Assembly (NCBI GenBank): GCA_017794825.1
Contig: CP051237.1
Coordinates: 2,046,001-2,110,000 of the forward strand
Direction of reading: 5' to 3'
DNA length: 64,000 nucleotides
Origin: Pararhizobium sp.
GTDB taxonomy: Bacteria > Pseudomonadota > Alphaproteobacteria > Rhizobiales > Rhizobiaceae
The translations under genes were made by a program, and so were the position numbers. How positions within the stretch are numbered: the stretch's first letter is position 1; the number at the start of each line of letters is the position of its first letter. Positions 18,018 through 27,236 of the stretch are shown piece by piece. A model generated the notes under the pieces. It saw only the letters and a list, made by a program, of their open reading frames with translations. It had not been told where the DNA came from and did not search any database.

Positions 18018-18908
18018 TCAATACTGGCTCCGGACGTAGTGCGCGTGGGTCAGGCGAACGCCCTCTTCCAGCGACACGGAGGGCCACCCCCCGATAAGCT
18101 TCCTCAACACGGCGTTGTCCAGATGCGGGGGCGCCGGCCTGACCTGATCCGATGGAGTGATCATAGCCTCCGGCGAAACCTTCTTGATGGCGGCGATGAC
18201 CTCGTCGATCGTCCGTGTTCCAGTCGACAAATCCGACACGTAGGCGCCATCCGGTTCCAGCGCCAGGCACCGCCACATCACGTCGACGACCTCGTCGACG
18301 TACTGGAAGCACATGGCGCCGGCAAAGGGCATCTCAAACCTCTCGCCCCGCGCCGCGGCTTTGACCGCAAGCGTGATCACCGCTGTCTCGCCGATTTCCC
18401 GGCCCGGACCGTAAACGACATTAGGCCTGAGGCCTATCGAGGGTGTTTCATGGTCAAGATACCAGATCCTGGATATATCCTCGCAGCACCGCTTGTAGGC
18501 GCCGTAAAGATTTACAGGAGTGTCGAACGGTTCGCGCGGCTTCGCGGCGACAGAACTCGTATAAACAAACCGCCGCACGCCGAGCCTGCGCGCGACTTCC
18601 AGCATATTGATATGGCCAATCACATTGACTTCCGCGCCCTTCGCCGGATCGGCGCGGCATGCCGGAATCACCATCGCTGCGAGATGTACGATGGCGCGCA
18701 CACCATGGCGTTTCGCCATCGCGTATATCGCCTCGATATCCATGATGTTTCCGGTTTCCGCAATAACGCCAGCGACCGGCTCCATGGTCGGCGCAAGATC
18801 CAGCGAGACCACCGTTTCTCCTTCGTCGACCATTCGAGCGGAGATCGCCCGTCCGAGAAATCCGTTCCCGCCGGTAACGAGAATCGGACCGATGGGGGGC
18901 GTCTTCAT
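18018..18908 (-). CDS. NAD-dependent epimerase/dehydratase (extended SDR)
   Basis: A 296-aa extended SDR with the NAD motif VTGGNGFLGRAI near residue 11 and the catalytic Tyr-x3-Lys as YGAYKRCCED near 134. The Ser of the triad is in YTSSVAA, and the nucleotide-sugar-type C-terminal region ends with YVDEVVDVMWRCL. It is last in a minus-strand TRAP-linked operon, and its ATG overlaps the stop of the upstream SDR by 4 bases. The substrate is probably a sugar acid or uronate derivative related to the imported compound. Specificity is not visible. Confidence 0.82.
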   Translation of the reverse strand: MKTPPIGPILVTGGNGFLGRAISARMVDEGETVVSLDLAPTMEPVAGVIAETGNIMDIEAIYAMAKRHGVRAIVHLAAMVIPACRADPAKGAEVNVIGHINMLEVARRLGVRRFVYTSSVAAKPREPFDTPVNLYGAYKRCCEDISRIWYLDHETPSIGLRPNVVYGPGREIGETAVITLAVKAAARGERFEMPFAGAMCFQYVDEVVDVMWRCLALEPDGAYVSDLSTGTRTIDEVIAAIKKVSPEAMITPSDQVRPAPPHLDNAVLRKLIGGWPSVSLEEGVRLTHAHYVRSQY

Positions 18909-19669
18909 GACGCCATTCCCTGCCCGCCATTAACGTCAAGCAATTGTCCCGTGATGAAGCTTGCTTCCTCGGAAGCGAGAAAGGCGACGGCGGCGGTGAC
19001 ATCCTCGACGCGGCCATTTCGGCGCACGGGAATCCCAAGGACGGCTGCTTCTCTTTCATCGGGAGTCATGCGTTCAGACAGGAGCCGCTCCACCCGCGGG
19101 GTGAGGATTGCTCCCGGGCAGACCGCATTGCAGGTTACGCCCATCGGACCGAATTCCTGCGCGAGTTGCAGGGTCATCGACTGAACCGCTCCCTTGGCCG
19201 CGACGTAGTTGGCGCCGGTAAACAGGCTGCCATAGCGCCCCGCCTTGGAGCCGAGATTTACGATCCTGCCGAATCCCGCCTTGAGCATGTGCGGCAAGAC
19301 GAGACGTGTCAGACGCACGGCCGCGGTGACATTCAGGGCCAGAATGCGGTCCCAGTCCTCGTCGCTCTCTTCCAGAAACGCGCGCGGCGTATGCAGCGAG
19401 CCGCCTGCGTTGTTGACCAGCGTGTCGAACCGCAGATCGGCTTCCAGCCGGGTGAAGCATTCGGCGACCGATGCCTGGTCCAGCAGATCCACCTGCTCGA
19501 ACCGGACGCCTTGCGCCTCCCGGCGTCCACACGCCGCTTCGATGGCCTCCTTGCTTTTGTCAAGCGCGACCACCGTCCCGCCTTCAGCCGCCAGCCGTTC
19601 GCATATGCCGAGACCGAGACCGTCGGCGCCTGCCGACACCAGTATGGTTCTGCCTTCAAACCGTTTCAT
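18905..19669 (-). CDS. Classical SDR-family oxidoreductase
   Basis: 254-aa classical short-chain dehydrogenase. It has a cofactor motif close to the N-terminus (VSAGADGLGLGIC, slightly divergent from TGxxxGIG), NNAGG, the catalytic Ser in LGSKAGRYG and Tyr-x3-Lys as YVAAKGA, and the usual C-terminal ITGQLLDVNGGQGM. The ALDKS after beta-2 suggests an acidic residue and so NAD(H) preference. It lies 21 bp downstream of the ThDP enzyme and overlaps the next epimerase gene. It probably oxidises a hydroxyl of the substrate imported by the adjacent TRAP system. Confidence 0.85.
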   Translation of the reverse strand: MKRFEGRTILVSAGADGLGLGICERLAAEGGTVVALDKSKEAIEAACGRREAQGVRFEQVDLLDQASVAECFTRLEADLRFDTLVNNAGGSLHTPRAFLEESDEDWDRILALNVTAAVRLTRLVLPHMLKAGFGRIVNLGSKAGRYGSLFTGANYVAAKGAVQSMTLQLAQEFGPMGVTCNAVCPGAILTPRVERLLSERMTPDEREAAVLGIPVRRNGRVEDVTAAVAFLASEEASFITGQLLDVNGGQGMAS

Positions 19670-19690
19670 GTCGCCATGCCTCCCTTTGCC

Positions 19691-21382
19691 TTACAGAGAT
19701 TCGTAGTCGGAACAATCCCGGTGGCTCGCCGCCGGATCGACCTTGACGTCGATAACGACCGGCCCTCCCAATCTGTGCGCTTCCGCGAGCGCGTCCGCCA
19801 TCTGGTCCGCCTCCGTGACCGTCAACCCGCGGCCGCCCAGACCCTCGGCCACCTTTGTGAAGTCGTGATCGGCAAAATCCACGCCGATACGCCGGTTTCC
19901 GAGATTGTCACGGACCATGCCGAGGCCGGCGTTGTTGGCCACCACATAGACCACATCCAGCCCGCGCTCCGCCGCCGTAGCGATTGCATCCATGGTCATG
20001 ACGAAACCGCCATCGCCGATCAGGCCGGTGACGCGCTTTTCCGGAGCGACAATCTTCGCGGCTGTCGCCGCGGGCGTGCTCCAACCCATTCCACCGATGC
20101 CGCCGGGCGCCACGAGTTGATACGGCGAGCGAAGCGGAAGCCGGCATGTCGCCCAGATCCGGTTGGTTCCCGCGTCGAGCGTCAGCAGATCGTCGTCCGT
20201 CAGGAAAGATTGCAGGCCACGCATAATATCGGCGTAGTGAACGGTTCCCGGACGCGTCGGAAATTCCGGCAACACGCCGTAGTCGTTATCCTGTTTGATA
20301 CGGGCAATCGACGCCTTGCGCCGTGACACGAGAGTGGCGTCATGCGGCGCGGCCGCAGCCAACAGACCGGCGACCTCGGCCACATCGCCGGTTACGGCAT
20401 GATCGACCGGCACCGCCCAGCCAGCATGCAGCGGATCCTGGTCGACCTGAACGATGGTCTGTTCGCCGGGCCTGATCATCTTCTCGTCGCGAAACCGAGT
20501 ATATTCCGGTCCGAGGCTGCAGCCCATCACCAGAACGAGATCCGCCGCCTGCACCATACGGTTGGCCGCCGCCGATCCCCAGGTCCCCATCATGCCGACG
20601 GCAATTTCGCTCGTCTCGTCGATCGTCCCCTTGCCGTGATAGCTGGAGGCGATGGCGACGCCATTCCGTTCGGCGTAAGCCTGCAGGGCGGGCCCGCATT
20701 TGCCGCCGTAGACGCCGTTGCCGATGATCATCACCGGCTGTTCGGCTTGTTCAATCAGCGCCGCGATCCTGTTTACCGCATCGCGATCGACCCGCGGCGG
20801 CGTATATTCGAGATAACCCTTCGTTGGATAGAGCCGGACCCGCGTCTCTTGCGGAATCTCCTGCTTGATGATGTTTGAGCGCATGACGATAGCGGCCGGC
20901 CCCTGACGCGGCGTCGAGGCGTGTTTGACGGCCAGCTGCGCCCCGTAGACCGCCTCGGCCGGCGTCGTCGCGTAGGTCGCATATTTCGTCATGGTCTTGA
21001 GGACGGCGAAGGCGTCGGCCGCCCCGTAGTCGCCGGTCATGGTCTGGTAGACGCCATACTGACCGAAGCCGTCGTAGCAGGACGTGTCGGTGAGGATCAC
21101 CATGGGCGACGACGAGAAATAGGCCTCCAGAATACCGAAGGCGCCGGTGGTCGTGGCGAACGGCCCTTGGGCCATTAACAGGCCCGGCTTGCCGGTCATC
21201 TTGCCCGCCACCTGCGCCATGACGGACGCGCTCTGTTCCGAACGGGCGAGCACTACGTCAAACACGTCCTTCTTTTCGTGAAAGGCCGGCAGCGACCAGG
21301 TTATCCCAAGCCCGGGGAGGGTGAAGCCGCGATTGACGCCGCTTTCGAGAAACGTATTGATGATACCTTCGTTGGTGAGCAT
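19691..21382 (-). CDS. Thiamine-diphosphate-dependent enzyme, acetolactate-synthase-like
   Basis: 563 aa with the three-domain layout of ALS/benzoylformate-decarboxylase enzymes: an N-terminal PYR domain with the activating glutamate in ARSEQSASVMAQ near residue 49, a central domain, and a C-terminal PP domain with the ThDP/Mg motif GDGGF...NN near 445-475. There is no partner small subunit, so it is a catabolic family member and not biosynthetic IlvB. Together with SDRs, a TRAP importer and a lactonase it may decarboxylate or cleave a 2-keto acid. The reaction is not assignable from sequence. A 9-bp hairpin separates it from dctM. Confidence 0.82.
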   Translation of the reverse strand: MLTNEGIINTFLESGVNRGFTLPGLGITWSLPAFHEKKDVFDVVLARSEQSASVMAQVAGKMTGKPGLLMAQGPFATTTGAFGILEAYFSSSPMVILTDTSCYDGFGQYGVYQTMTGDYGAADAFAVLKTMTKYATYATTPAEAVYGAQLAVKHASTPRQGPAAIVMRSNIIKQEIPQETRVRLYPTKGYLEYTPPRVDRDAVNRIAALIEQAEQPVMIIGNGVYGGKCGPALQAYAERNGVAIASSYHGKGTIDETSEIAVGMMGTWGSAAANRMVQAADLVLVMGCSLGPEYTRFRDEKMIRPGEQTIVQVDQDPLHAGWAVPVDHAVTGDVAEVAGLLAAAAPHDATLVSRRKASIARIKQDNDYGVLPEFPTRPGTVHYADIMRGLQSFLTDDDLLTLDAGTNRIWATCRLPLRSPYQLVAPGGIGGMGWSTPAATAAKIVAPEKRVTGLIGDGGFVMTMDAIATAAERGLDVVYVVANNAGLGMVRDNLGNRRIGVDFADHDFTKVAEGLGGRGLTVTEADQMADALAEAHRLGGPVVIDVKVDPAASHRDCSDYESL

Positions 21383-21417
21383 CTTTTTCCTTTCAGTCCT
21401 GGTTTTGGCGTGCGTCT

Positions 21418-21439
21418 ACACGCGGGTGGTCCCGCGTGT
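21418..21439. other. Hairpin between dctM and the ThDP-enzyme gene
   Basis: Perfect 9-bp inverted repeat ACACGCGGG (21418-21426), loop TGGT, CCCGCGTGT (21431-21439) in the 76-bp gap of the minus-strand operon. No T-run follows on the minus strand. It probably tunes read-through or mRNA stability between the transporter and enzyme parts. Confidence 0.6.
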
Positions 21440-21458
21440 CAGGGTTTTCGCCGGGCAT

Positions 21459-22724
21459 CTAATTCAATGAGGGCAGGAACAGGCTGATCTGCGGGAAGAA
21501 CAGCAGGATGAGCAGTCCCACGATAATGGTCGCTATGAACGGTATGACGCGTCGCGAAACAGCCTCGATCGACAGGCCGGAAATTCCGCAGGCAACGAAA
21601 AGATTGACGCCGAGCGGCGGGGTCAGAAAACCGATCTCGCTTGTGACCACCAGCAGAATGCCGAAATGGATCGGGTCAATGCCGAGCTGCTTGATCAGCG
21701 GCAGCAGGATCGGCGTCAGGATGATGACGGTCGAAAGCGTCTCCATGAAGGTGCCGAGCACGATCAGGATCGCGCAGATGAGCAGCAGCATGATTATCGG
21801 GTCGCTGGTCACGGTCAGAAGCGAAGCAGCGATTTTCTGGGGGATCAGGTTGAGCGTGAGGAACTCGCCGAAGAAGATGGCGGTGCCCATGATCAGGATG
21901 AGTCCGCCACAGATTGTCGTCGCTTCGCTCAGCGTCTCCCAGACATCGGCCAGCCGGATGGTCCGCTTGATTGCCATGCCGACCAGAAGCGCGTAGACGA
22001 CCGCGATCACCGAAGCTTCCACCGGCGTGAAGACGCCGCCGTAGATGCCGCCAAGAACGATGAAAGGCGTGGCGAGCGAGAATTTGGCCTTGTACAAATT
22101 CGATGCGAAATCCTTCGCTTTGAACGGCCGGCTTTCTCCCCTGTAGCCATTCCTGCGGGACAGAAACCAGGTCGCGCCGATCAGGAGCGCGCCCATCAGG
22201 ATACCGGGAAGCAATCCCGCCAGGAACAAGTCGCCAATGGAGACAGAGGCGAGGACCCCGTAAACAATCATCGGATTGCTCGGCGGCAACAGGATTCCGA
22301 GGGTGCCGCCGGAGGAGGCGACCGCAGCGGCGAAATCCTTCGGATAGCCGTCATCCTTCATCGCCGGGATCAGCAGCGTTCCAATCGCGGCGACGGTGCC
22401 AGGCCCTGATCCGGAGATGGCGGCGAAGAACATGCAGGACAGAATGGTCACGATCGCGAGACCGCCATAGGCCTCTCCGACCACCGAACGCATGACGCCA
22501 ATGATGTCGCGCGTGATGCCCGCCCGCGACATGATGGCGCCTGCAAGCACGAAATTCGGTATTGCCAGCAACGGAAACTTGTCGACGCCGTCGAACAGGC
22601 TATGGGCGAGCGAGGCGAGCGGTATCGGCGAATTCAGAAGCTCGATGAGCGACGGCACGCCAAGCGTGACGAAGATAGGCACGCCGAGGAACAGGCAGAC
22701 GACGAAGACGATGACAAAAATCAT
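21459..22724 (-). CDS. dctM: TRAP transporter large permease (DctM)
   Basis: A 421-aa large membrane subunit of a tripartite ATP-independent periplasmic transporter with about 12 hydrophobic segments. Family motifs are GVPIFVTLGVPSL near the N-terminus, SGSGPGTVAAIGTLLIPAMKDDGY and PPLGVNLFVACGISG. The frame remains open to 22931, but the ATG at 22724 (MIFVIVFVVCLFLG) overlaps the dctQ stop by 4 bases and gives the normal family length. It uses an ion gradient to import an organic acid or sugar acid delivered by the DctP protein encoded upstream. Confidence 0.93.
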   Translation of the reverse strand: MIFVIVFVVCLFLGVPIFVTLGVPSLIELLNSPIPLASLAHSLFDGVDKFPLLAIPNFVLAGAIMSRAGITRDIIGVMRSVVGEAYGGLAIVTILSCMFFAAISGSGPGTVAAIGTLLIPAMKDDGYPKDFAAAVASSGGTLGILLPPSNPMIVYGVLASVSIGDLFLAGLLPGILMGALLIGATWFLSRRNGYRGESRPFKAKDFASNLYKAKFSLATPFIVLGGIYGGVFTPVEASVIAVVYALLVGMAIKRTIRLADVWETLSEATTICGGLILIMGTAIFFGEFLTLNLIPQKIAASLLTVTSDPIIMLLLICAILIVLGTFMETLSTVIILTPILLPLIKQLGIDPIHFGILLVVTSEIGFLTPPLGVNLFVACGISGLSIEAVSRRVIPFIATIIVGLLILLFFPQISLFLPSLN

Positions 22725-23236
22725 GCCTTTGCCTCCGGGTTCGCAGCATCTTCGCCCGCGATCAACGGCACGCCATGCTTCCATGACCGCCACTGGCGTT
22801 CGACGATCCGTACGATCATCAATGCGTGCGCGAGCGGAATGACCGTGTAGATGTAGGCCAGCGGCAGAAACAGCGATGTCGAGTAAACCGGATAGGCCAG
22901 CGTTCGCTGTATGAGCAATATTCCGGCCCATACGACAAAGGCGTTGAAGACGATCCAGATGATGTCGGCGAGCAGAAATGTCAGCCGTTCATTGACTGGC
23001 GCCAGGCGCGCAAACAAGGTGACGCGGATATGAGCGCCGCGTTGCGCGGCCACGCTTGCCGAAATGTAGACGAACCAGACAAAACCGAATCTGGAGATTT
23101 CCTCACTCCATGACAATCCGACATGGAGCACGTAGCGGAAGAATATCTGGGCGGCGAGAACGACAACAAGGAGCGCCAGGCTCAAATTTGAAACGACGAG
23201 CTCGAATCGCCCGGCGGCAGACAGAATGCGGTTCAT
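22721..23236 (-). CDS. dctQ: TRAP transporter small permease (DctQ)
   Basis: A 171-aa small membrane subunit with four transmembrane helices. The family hallmark EISRFGFVWFVYISASVAAQRGAHIRV spans the second and third helices (around residues 40-70). It is translationally coupled to dctM by a 4-base overlap. It is separated from the upstream dctP by 132 bp that include a strong stem-loop. DctQ is essential for assembly of the DctM-DctP transporter. Confidence 0.92.
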   Translation of the reverse strand: MNRILSAAGRFELVVSNLSLALLVVVLAAQIFFRYVLHVGLSWSEEISRFGFVWFVYISASVAAQRGAHIRVTLFARLAPVNERLTFLLADIIWIVFNAFVVWAGILLIQRTLAYPVYSTSLFLPLAYIYTVIPLAHALMIVRIVERQWRSWKHGVPLIAGEDAANPEAKA

Positions 23237-23314
23237 CTATGATCTGCTCCCCTGCTCGCCTGGTTTCCGGATGTTATCAGGTTTGGACCGCCTGTAAGCA
23301 GGCGCGTTTTGCCG

Positions 23315-23347
23315 GCTCCGCCGCCGAGCAAATTTCGGTGGCGGAGC
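23315..23347. other. Strong stem-loop between dctP and dctQ
   Basis: 13-bp arms: GCTCCGCCGCCGA (23315-23327), loop of 7, TCGGTGGCGGAGC (23335-23347), with one G/T opposition. It starts 22 bases after the dctP stop and has no T-tract on the minus strand. It fits a stabiliser/attenuator that lifts binding-protein levels above the permeases. Confidence 0.75.
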
Positions 23348-23368
23348 AACGCTTTGCCGTTCGACAGT

Positions 23369-24412
23369 CTATTCGAGGCTGCCGGTTTCCTTGTAGCGGA
23401 CCGTCGTGTCGACCCAGTCCTTGCCTCCGCCTACGAGCTCATACAGCTGCGGCCAGGCGCCACGGGCTTTTTCCGCCCACACTTCCGGATCCTCGAGTTC
23501 GCAGAATGTCACGCCGTGATCCTCTGTCAGAGCCTTGCGAACACGCGCGCCGTTTTCCTTGACATATTCTGCATGCGCGACATCAACCTCTTCGGCTGCT
23601 TCAAGGATCAGCTTCTGGTCCGCCTCCGAGAGGCTGTTGAAGAAGTCGTTATTGACAACGACGACAGCCGCCAGCGGCAGGTAGGTCGCTTCGGTGATGT
23701 ATTTGATATGCTCGTGGAAGCCCATGCTCAGGACCACATCCGTCGGGCTGTCGAAGGAATCGACCACGCCGGTTGCGACCGCGCCGAAGGTCTCGCCCCA
23801 CGCGATCGGATAGGTGGACACGTCCCACGATTCCCACATTGCGGTCATGACCGGGTTCTTGGGAGCCCTGATCTTCAAACCCTGAAGATCGCCGATCGTC
23901 GAAATGCACTTGTCTTTCGCAAACAGGCTGCGGAACGAATTCGTGAAACCGCCAATGACGCGCAGGCTGCCGCTCTCGCCCAGCACCCGCTTGTTGAGCT
24001 CGTCCCGAAACGCTCCGGAGCGCAACAATCCGCCTTCACCCGTCAGGTCGTCGGGACTGTCGTTCATGTACGGCAGCACCAGGACGTTGAGCGAGGGCGC
24101 CAGTTGGGCGACGTTGTTCGAGGTGATGCCGCCCATCTGCACCGTGCCGAGTTGCACTTTCTGCGCTATCGCCTGTTCCGTGCCCATGACGCCGCCGTCA
24201 AGCACCTCGACGACGATCTCGCCATTCGACATTTCCTTCACCTTGTCGGCGAACTGATGTGCGTAGACCCCGTATGTATGATCCGGGGGACAACAATGCG
24301 CGTATTTGATAGTGACCCGCGGCTCTGCGTTGGCCGCAGTCGTGGCGGCGACGAACGCCGATGCGAGCATGGACAAGGCTATCCCAAGGACGCCCAGATT
24401 TCTGAAACTCAT
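23369..24412 (-). CDS. TRAP transporter substrate-binding protein (DctP family)
   Basis: A 347-aa periplasmic receptor with a Sec signal peptide (cleavage probably after TTAANA, near residue 29). The mature protein shows the DctP/TAXI-like fold signatures, including VQMGGITSNN, LRVIGGFTNSFRSLFAKDKCIS and the conserved ligand-carboxylate region LKIRAPKNPVM near 185. TRAP receptors bind organic or sugar acids through an arginine in that segment (the R of KIRAPKN here). It is first of the dctPQM genes; the enzymes downstream suggest a sugar acid or related hydroxyacid ligand. Confidence 0.9.
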   Translation of the reverse strand: MSFRNLGVLGIALSMLASAFVAATTAANAEPRVTIKYAHCCPPDHTYGVYAHQFADKVKEMSNGEIVVEVLDGGVMGTEQAIAQKVQLGTVQMGGITSNNVAQLAPSLNVLVLPYMNDSPDDLTGEGGLLRSGAFRDELNKRVLGESGSLRVIGGFTNSFRSLFAKDKCISTIGDLQGLKIRAPKNPVMTAMWESWDVSTYPIAWGETFGAVATGVVDSFDSPTDVVLSMGFHEHIKYITEATYLPLAAVVVVNNDFFNSLSEADQKLILEAAEEVDVAHAEYVKENGARVRKALTEDHGVTFCELEDPEVWAEKARGAWPQLYELVGGGKDWVDTTVRYKETGSLE

Positions 24413-24488
24413 AATCTCCTCCTTCTGTTACCGGCCTCCCGGCCGCATGTGTCGGCGCTTTGACGGCGCCGCCTCCATTCCTTTGTCT

Positions 24489-25409
24489 CTATGTCACGCC
24501 GAAACGCGGTTCCGGTATTCCCCGGACGCCCAGTCCCCGGATGGCGAACAGGCCTCCCGCCAATGTCTCGGCTGCAATCTGCGCTTCATCCATCGAGAAC
24601 CGCGCTGACGTTACAAAAAGCTCGTCCATCTGCGGGCCGCCAAAGGCGCACATCGTTGGACAGCTTACGGGCAGTTTGACGTGGCGAATCATCTCTCCGT
24701 CGGGTGAAAAACAACCGATCGCAGAACCATCGTAAAGGGCGCCCCAGTAGTTGCCGTCGGCATCCACTGTCGCCCCGTCGATTCTGCCCTCATAAGCCGT
24801 CGTATCGACGAAGCTCCTGCAGTCGGACAATTCGCCGGTAATAGGATCAAGCCTGTACCGATAGGAACGATCCACACGGCTGTCCGAAAAATAAAGCGTC
24901 TTTCCATCGAGGCTGAAAGCAATGCCGTTTGAAACGGTAAAGCCCGTGTCGAGGCGATGCCAGGCAAGGTCCGGGTCCAGCCGGTAGAGCGATGCGTTCG
25001 GCGCTGCGAAATCCCGGTTCATGGTTCCGCACCAGAAACGCCCCTGACGGTCCACCTTGCCGTCGTTCAGCCGCGTGTCGGCCTTTTCGGGCTCCGGATT
25101 TCCGATCCATTCAACGCCGACGGGATCGGAAGAAATGTCGATGAAAGCGAAGCCGCCAGCAAAACCGGAAATAAACCTGCCGTCGCTGCAGAGTCCGATC
25201 GAGCCGATCAAATCAGGCAATCGATAAAACCGCGCACCGGCGCCGGTCACGTCCGATTGCCAGATTGTTTTCTCCAGACTGTCGATCCAGAACAGGCACT
25301 GTCTGCGATCGTCCCAAATCGGACACTCGCCAAGCGTGGCCTGGCCGGGCCATATGCAATCTATTTCCAGAGAACGTTCTTCGGCGGCGGCCGACAGGTC
25401 TTGCTTCAT
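24489..25409 (-). CDS. SMP-30/gluconolactonase/LRE family lactonase
   Basis: 306-aa six-bladed beta-propeller of the SMP-30 family, which hydrolyses sugar-acid lactones with a single divalent metal. Visible metal-site elements are the glutamate in LGECPIWDD, the asparagine in VSNGIAFSLDG and the aspartate in DGATVDADG. The ATG at 25409 (MKQDLSAAA) is preferred over 25448. It is transcribed away from the LysR gene and toward dctP, 76 bp apart. It is probably the first catabolic step of the TRAP-linked cluster. Confidence 0.87.
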   Translation of the reverse strand: MKQDLSAAAEERSLEIDCIWPGQATLGECPIWDDRRQCLFWIDSLEKTIWQSDVTGAGARFYRLPDLIGSIGLCSDGRFISGFAGGFAFIDISSDPVGVEWIGNPEPEKADTRLNDGKVDRQGRFWCGTMNRDFAAPNASLYRLDPDLAWHRLDTGFTVSNGIAFSLDGKTLYFSDSRVDRSYRYRLDPITGELSDCRSFVDTTAYEGRIDGATVDADGNYWGALYDGSAIGCFSPDGEMIRHVKLPVSCPTMCAFGGPQMDELFVTSARFSMDEAQIAAETLAGGLFAIRGLGVRGIPEPRFGVT

Positions 25410-25475
25410 GAGCCGGTTGTTTCCTCTTCCCGAAAAACAGGCTAGCAAGATTGAATAACTTTGGATAATGTATTT

Positions 25476-25490
25476 TATAACACTGTTAAA
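25476..25490. promoter_or_regulatory. AT-rich dyad in the divergent lactonase/LysR promoter region
   Basis: TATAAC (25476-25481) - ACT - GTTAAA (25485-25490), one mismatch between arms, inside the 89-bp AT-rich gap between two divergent genes. It is a plausible LysR-type binding half of a larger site. It ends 8 bases before the LysR ATG, consistent with autoregulation. Confidence 0.4.
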
Positions 25491-25498
25491 TCTAAATA

Positions 25499-26422
25499 AT
25501 GAATATCACACTCCGACAACTCCAGTATGTGGTCGTCGCCTCCCAGGAAGGCTCGATCCTTGGCGCCGCGAACGCATTGAACATCTCGACGTCATCCATC
25601 CTGATGGCTATCGAGAAATTCGAAAGGGAATTCGGAATTCAGGTCTTCGTACGCCAGCGGTCGAAGGGACTGGTGACAACGACGGCGGGCGAAAGGGCCA
25701 TCGCGCGAACCATTCGAATGCTCGACGAGGCGGAGTCCTATTTCCGCGATGTCAGCGGCAGTGACCAGGAACTGTCGGGCGAATTGCGCGTCGGCTCGTT
25801 CACCTCGATATCGCCGAGCATCGCGCCACAGGTCATCCGCGACCTGAACGAAGCCTATCCGAAACTGATCGTGCATCTTTCGGAGGGCGACATCATCGCT
25901 ATCCAGCAAAGCCTGCGTGACGGCGTCGTGGAAATTCTGCTGACATACGACGCCGGCATCTGGGAGGAGTTCGACTACGAGGTATTGGCGAACGCCCCGC
26001 CGCATGTGGTCATCGCCGAAGACGATCCGCTGGCCGCGAACGACAGGATATCGCTCAAGGATCTCACCGAGAAAACACTTCTTCTTTTGAACCTTCCGCA
26101 ATCAAGGACCTACATCAACTCGCTTTTCGAGCGGGCCGGCGTCAGTCCCGGACGTATCCAGCGCCTGGAATCCTTCGAGATGATCCGCAGTTCCGCAGCG
26201 GCCGGACTCGGCGTCGGCATCCTGAATGTGCGCCCCTTCACCGACAACACATATGGCGGTTTGAAGGTCGTCTGCCGTCCATTGATCGAATCGGATCTAA
26301 GCCCGAATATCGTTCTCGCCATGCGGCGCGGCGGTCGTATCAGCCGAAGAGCCCAGGCTTTTTCAAACTATTGCCGAAAGTTCTTCGTATCGGAAAACCT
26401 GGACCGTCTTTTCGTGAAATGA
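25499..26422 (+). CDS. LysR-family transcriptional regulator
   Basis: 307 aa, typical length. The N-terminal HTH (MNITLRQLQYVVVASQEGSILGAANAL...SSILMAIEKFEREFG) and a two-lobed effector domain (LRVGSFTSISPSIAPQVIRD, AAGLGVGILNVRP) are clear. It is divergent from the SMP-30 lactonase/TRAP operon, so it is probably the activator of 25409-18018. The inducer is likely the imported acid or an intermediate. It is convergent with the HAD gene at 26486. Confidence 0.88.
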   Translation: MNITLRQLQYVVVASQEGSILGAANALNISTSSILMAIEKFEREFGIQVFVRQRSKGLVTTTAGERAIARTIRMLDEAESYFRDVSGSDQELSGELRVGSFTSISPSIAPQVIRDLNEAYPKLIVHLSEGDIIAIQQSLRDGVVEILLTYDAGIWEEFDYEVLANAPPHVVIAEDDPLAANDRISLKDLTEKTLLLLNLPQSRTYINSLFERAGVSPGRIQRLESFEMIRSSAAAGLGVGILNVRPFTDNTYGGLKVVCRPLIESDLSPNIVLAMRRGGRISRRAQAFSNYCRKFFVSENLDRLFVK

Positions 26423-26485
26423 CGGGCTTCAAGCGTCATCTGGTTTCAGCCTCCGCTATCATTCACCCGGTTCGGCGCCCGCAGT

Positions 26486-27223
26486 CTAAGCTCCGGTCTC
26501 GGCGTCATCTTTTCCAGGCATGATCTCGCCGAGGCTCTCGACGATGCGGTCGGCGGCCGCTTCCATCAGTATCCGGCGATGATCGTCGCGAATATCGTTC
26601 AAATGCACGCCGCCGAGGAACCCGACGGCCTGCATTCCCGCCGCTTTGGCGGCGCTGATGCCGAGCGGGGAATCCTCGACCACAAGGCATCTTTCCGGCA
26701 AGACGCCGAATTGCGCTGCGGCATGCAGGAACAGGTCAGGCGCCGGCTTGCCGTTTTCGACCTGCTGGGCGCTGAACACGTGTGTGAAACGACTGGCCAG
26801 GCCCATGGCCTCCAGCGCAATGCCCAGACGCTCGAAGGTGCTGCTGGACGCAATACAGAACGGCAAGCCGCGCCCTTCGATTCGGTCAAGCAGATCGCCA
26901 AGACCGGGGACCGGCGTCAATTCCCTGCGAAAACGCTCGAACAATATGTCATGCCAGGTCTGGCTGAATCCTTCAGACGTACCGCGCGGACTTTGCACTG
27001 CGACATCCCGTTCGATCTTGTCGATCGCCGCGCCGAGGTAACGGCCCCTCACCTGGTCAATGTCCAGCGGCATGCCGAATTCTCTCAGGGTCGTCTGCAA
27101 CGACGACAACGAAATCACTTCGCTGTTCGCCACCACGCCGTCGAAATCGAAAATGACGAGATCGACGCCCGTCTCTGCATCGGACTGTGCAAGCTTTTGG
27201 GAAAGCCCGGTCGGGTCCACCAT
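26486..27223 (-). CDS. HAD-superfamily sugar-phosphate phosphatase/mutase-like protein
   Basis: 245-aa subfamily IA HAD hydrolase. Motif I is FDFDGVVANSE (nucleophile Asp), motif II the serine in CIASSS, the conserved lysine is in NGKPAPDLF and motif IV is VVEDSPLGISAAKAAG. A helical cap lies between motifs I and II. Such enzymes act as sugar-phosphate phosphatases or beta-phosphoglucomutases. It starts 13 bp after the ABC ATPase stop, in the same minus-strand operon, so it probably acts on a phosphorylated intermediate of the divergent sugar/polyol pathway. Confidence 0.83.
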   Translation of the reverse strand: MVDPTGLSQKLAQSDAETGVDLVIFDFDGVVANSEVISLSSLQTTLREFGMPLDIDQVRGRYLGAAIDKIERDVAVQSPRGTSEGFSQTWHDILFERFRRELTPVPGLGDLLDRIEGRGLPFCIASSSTFERLGIALEAMGLASRFTHVFSAQQVENGKPAPDLFLHAAAQFGVLPERCLVVEDSPLGISAAKAAGMQAVGFLGGVHLNDIRDDHRRILMEAAADRIVESLGEIMPGKDDAETGA

Positions 27224-27236
27224 TGGCGATGTGTTC

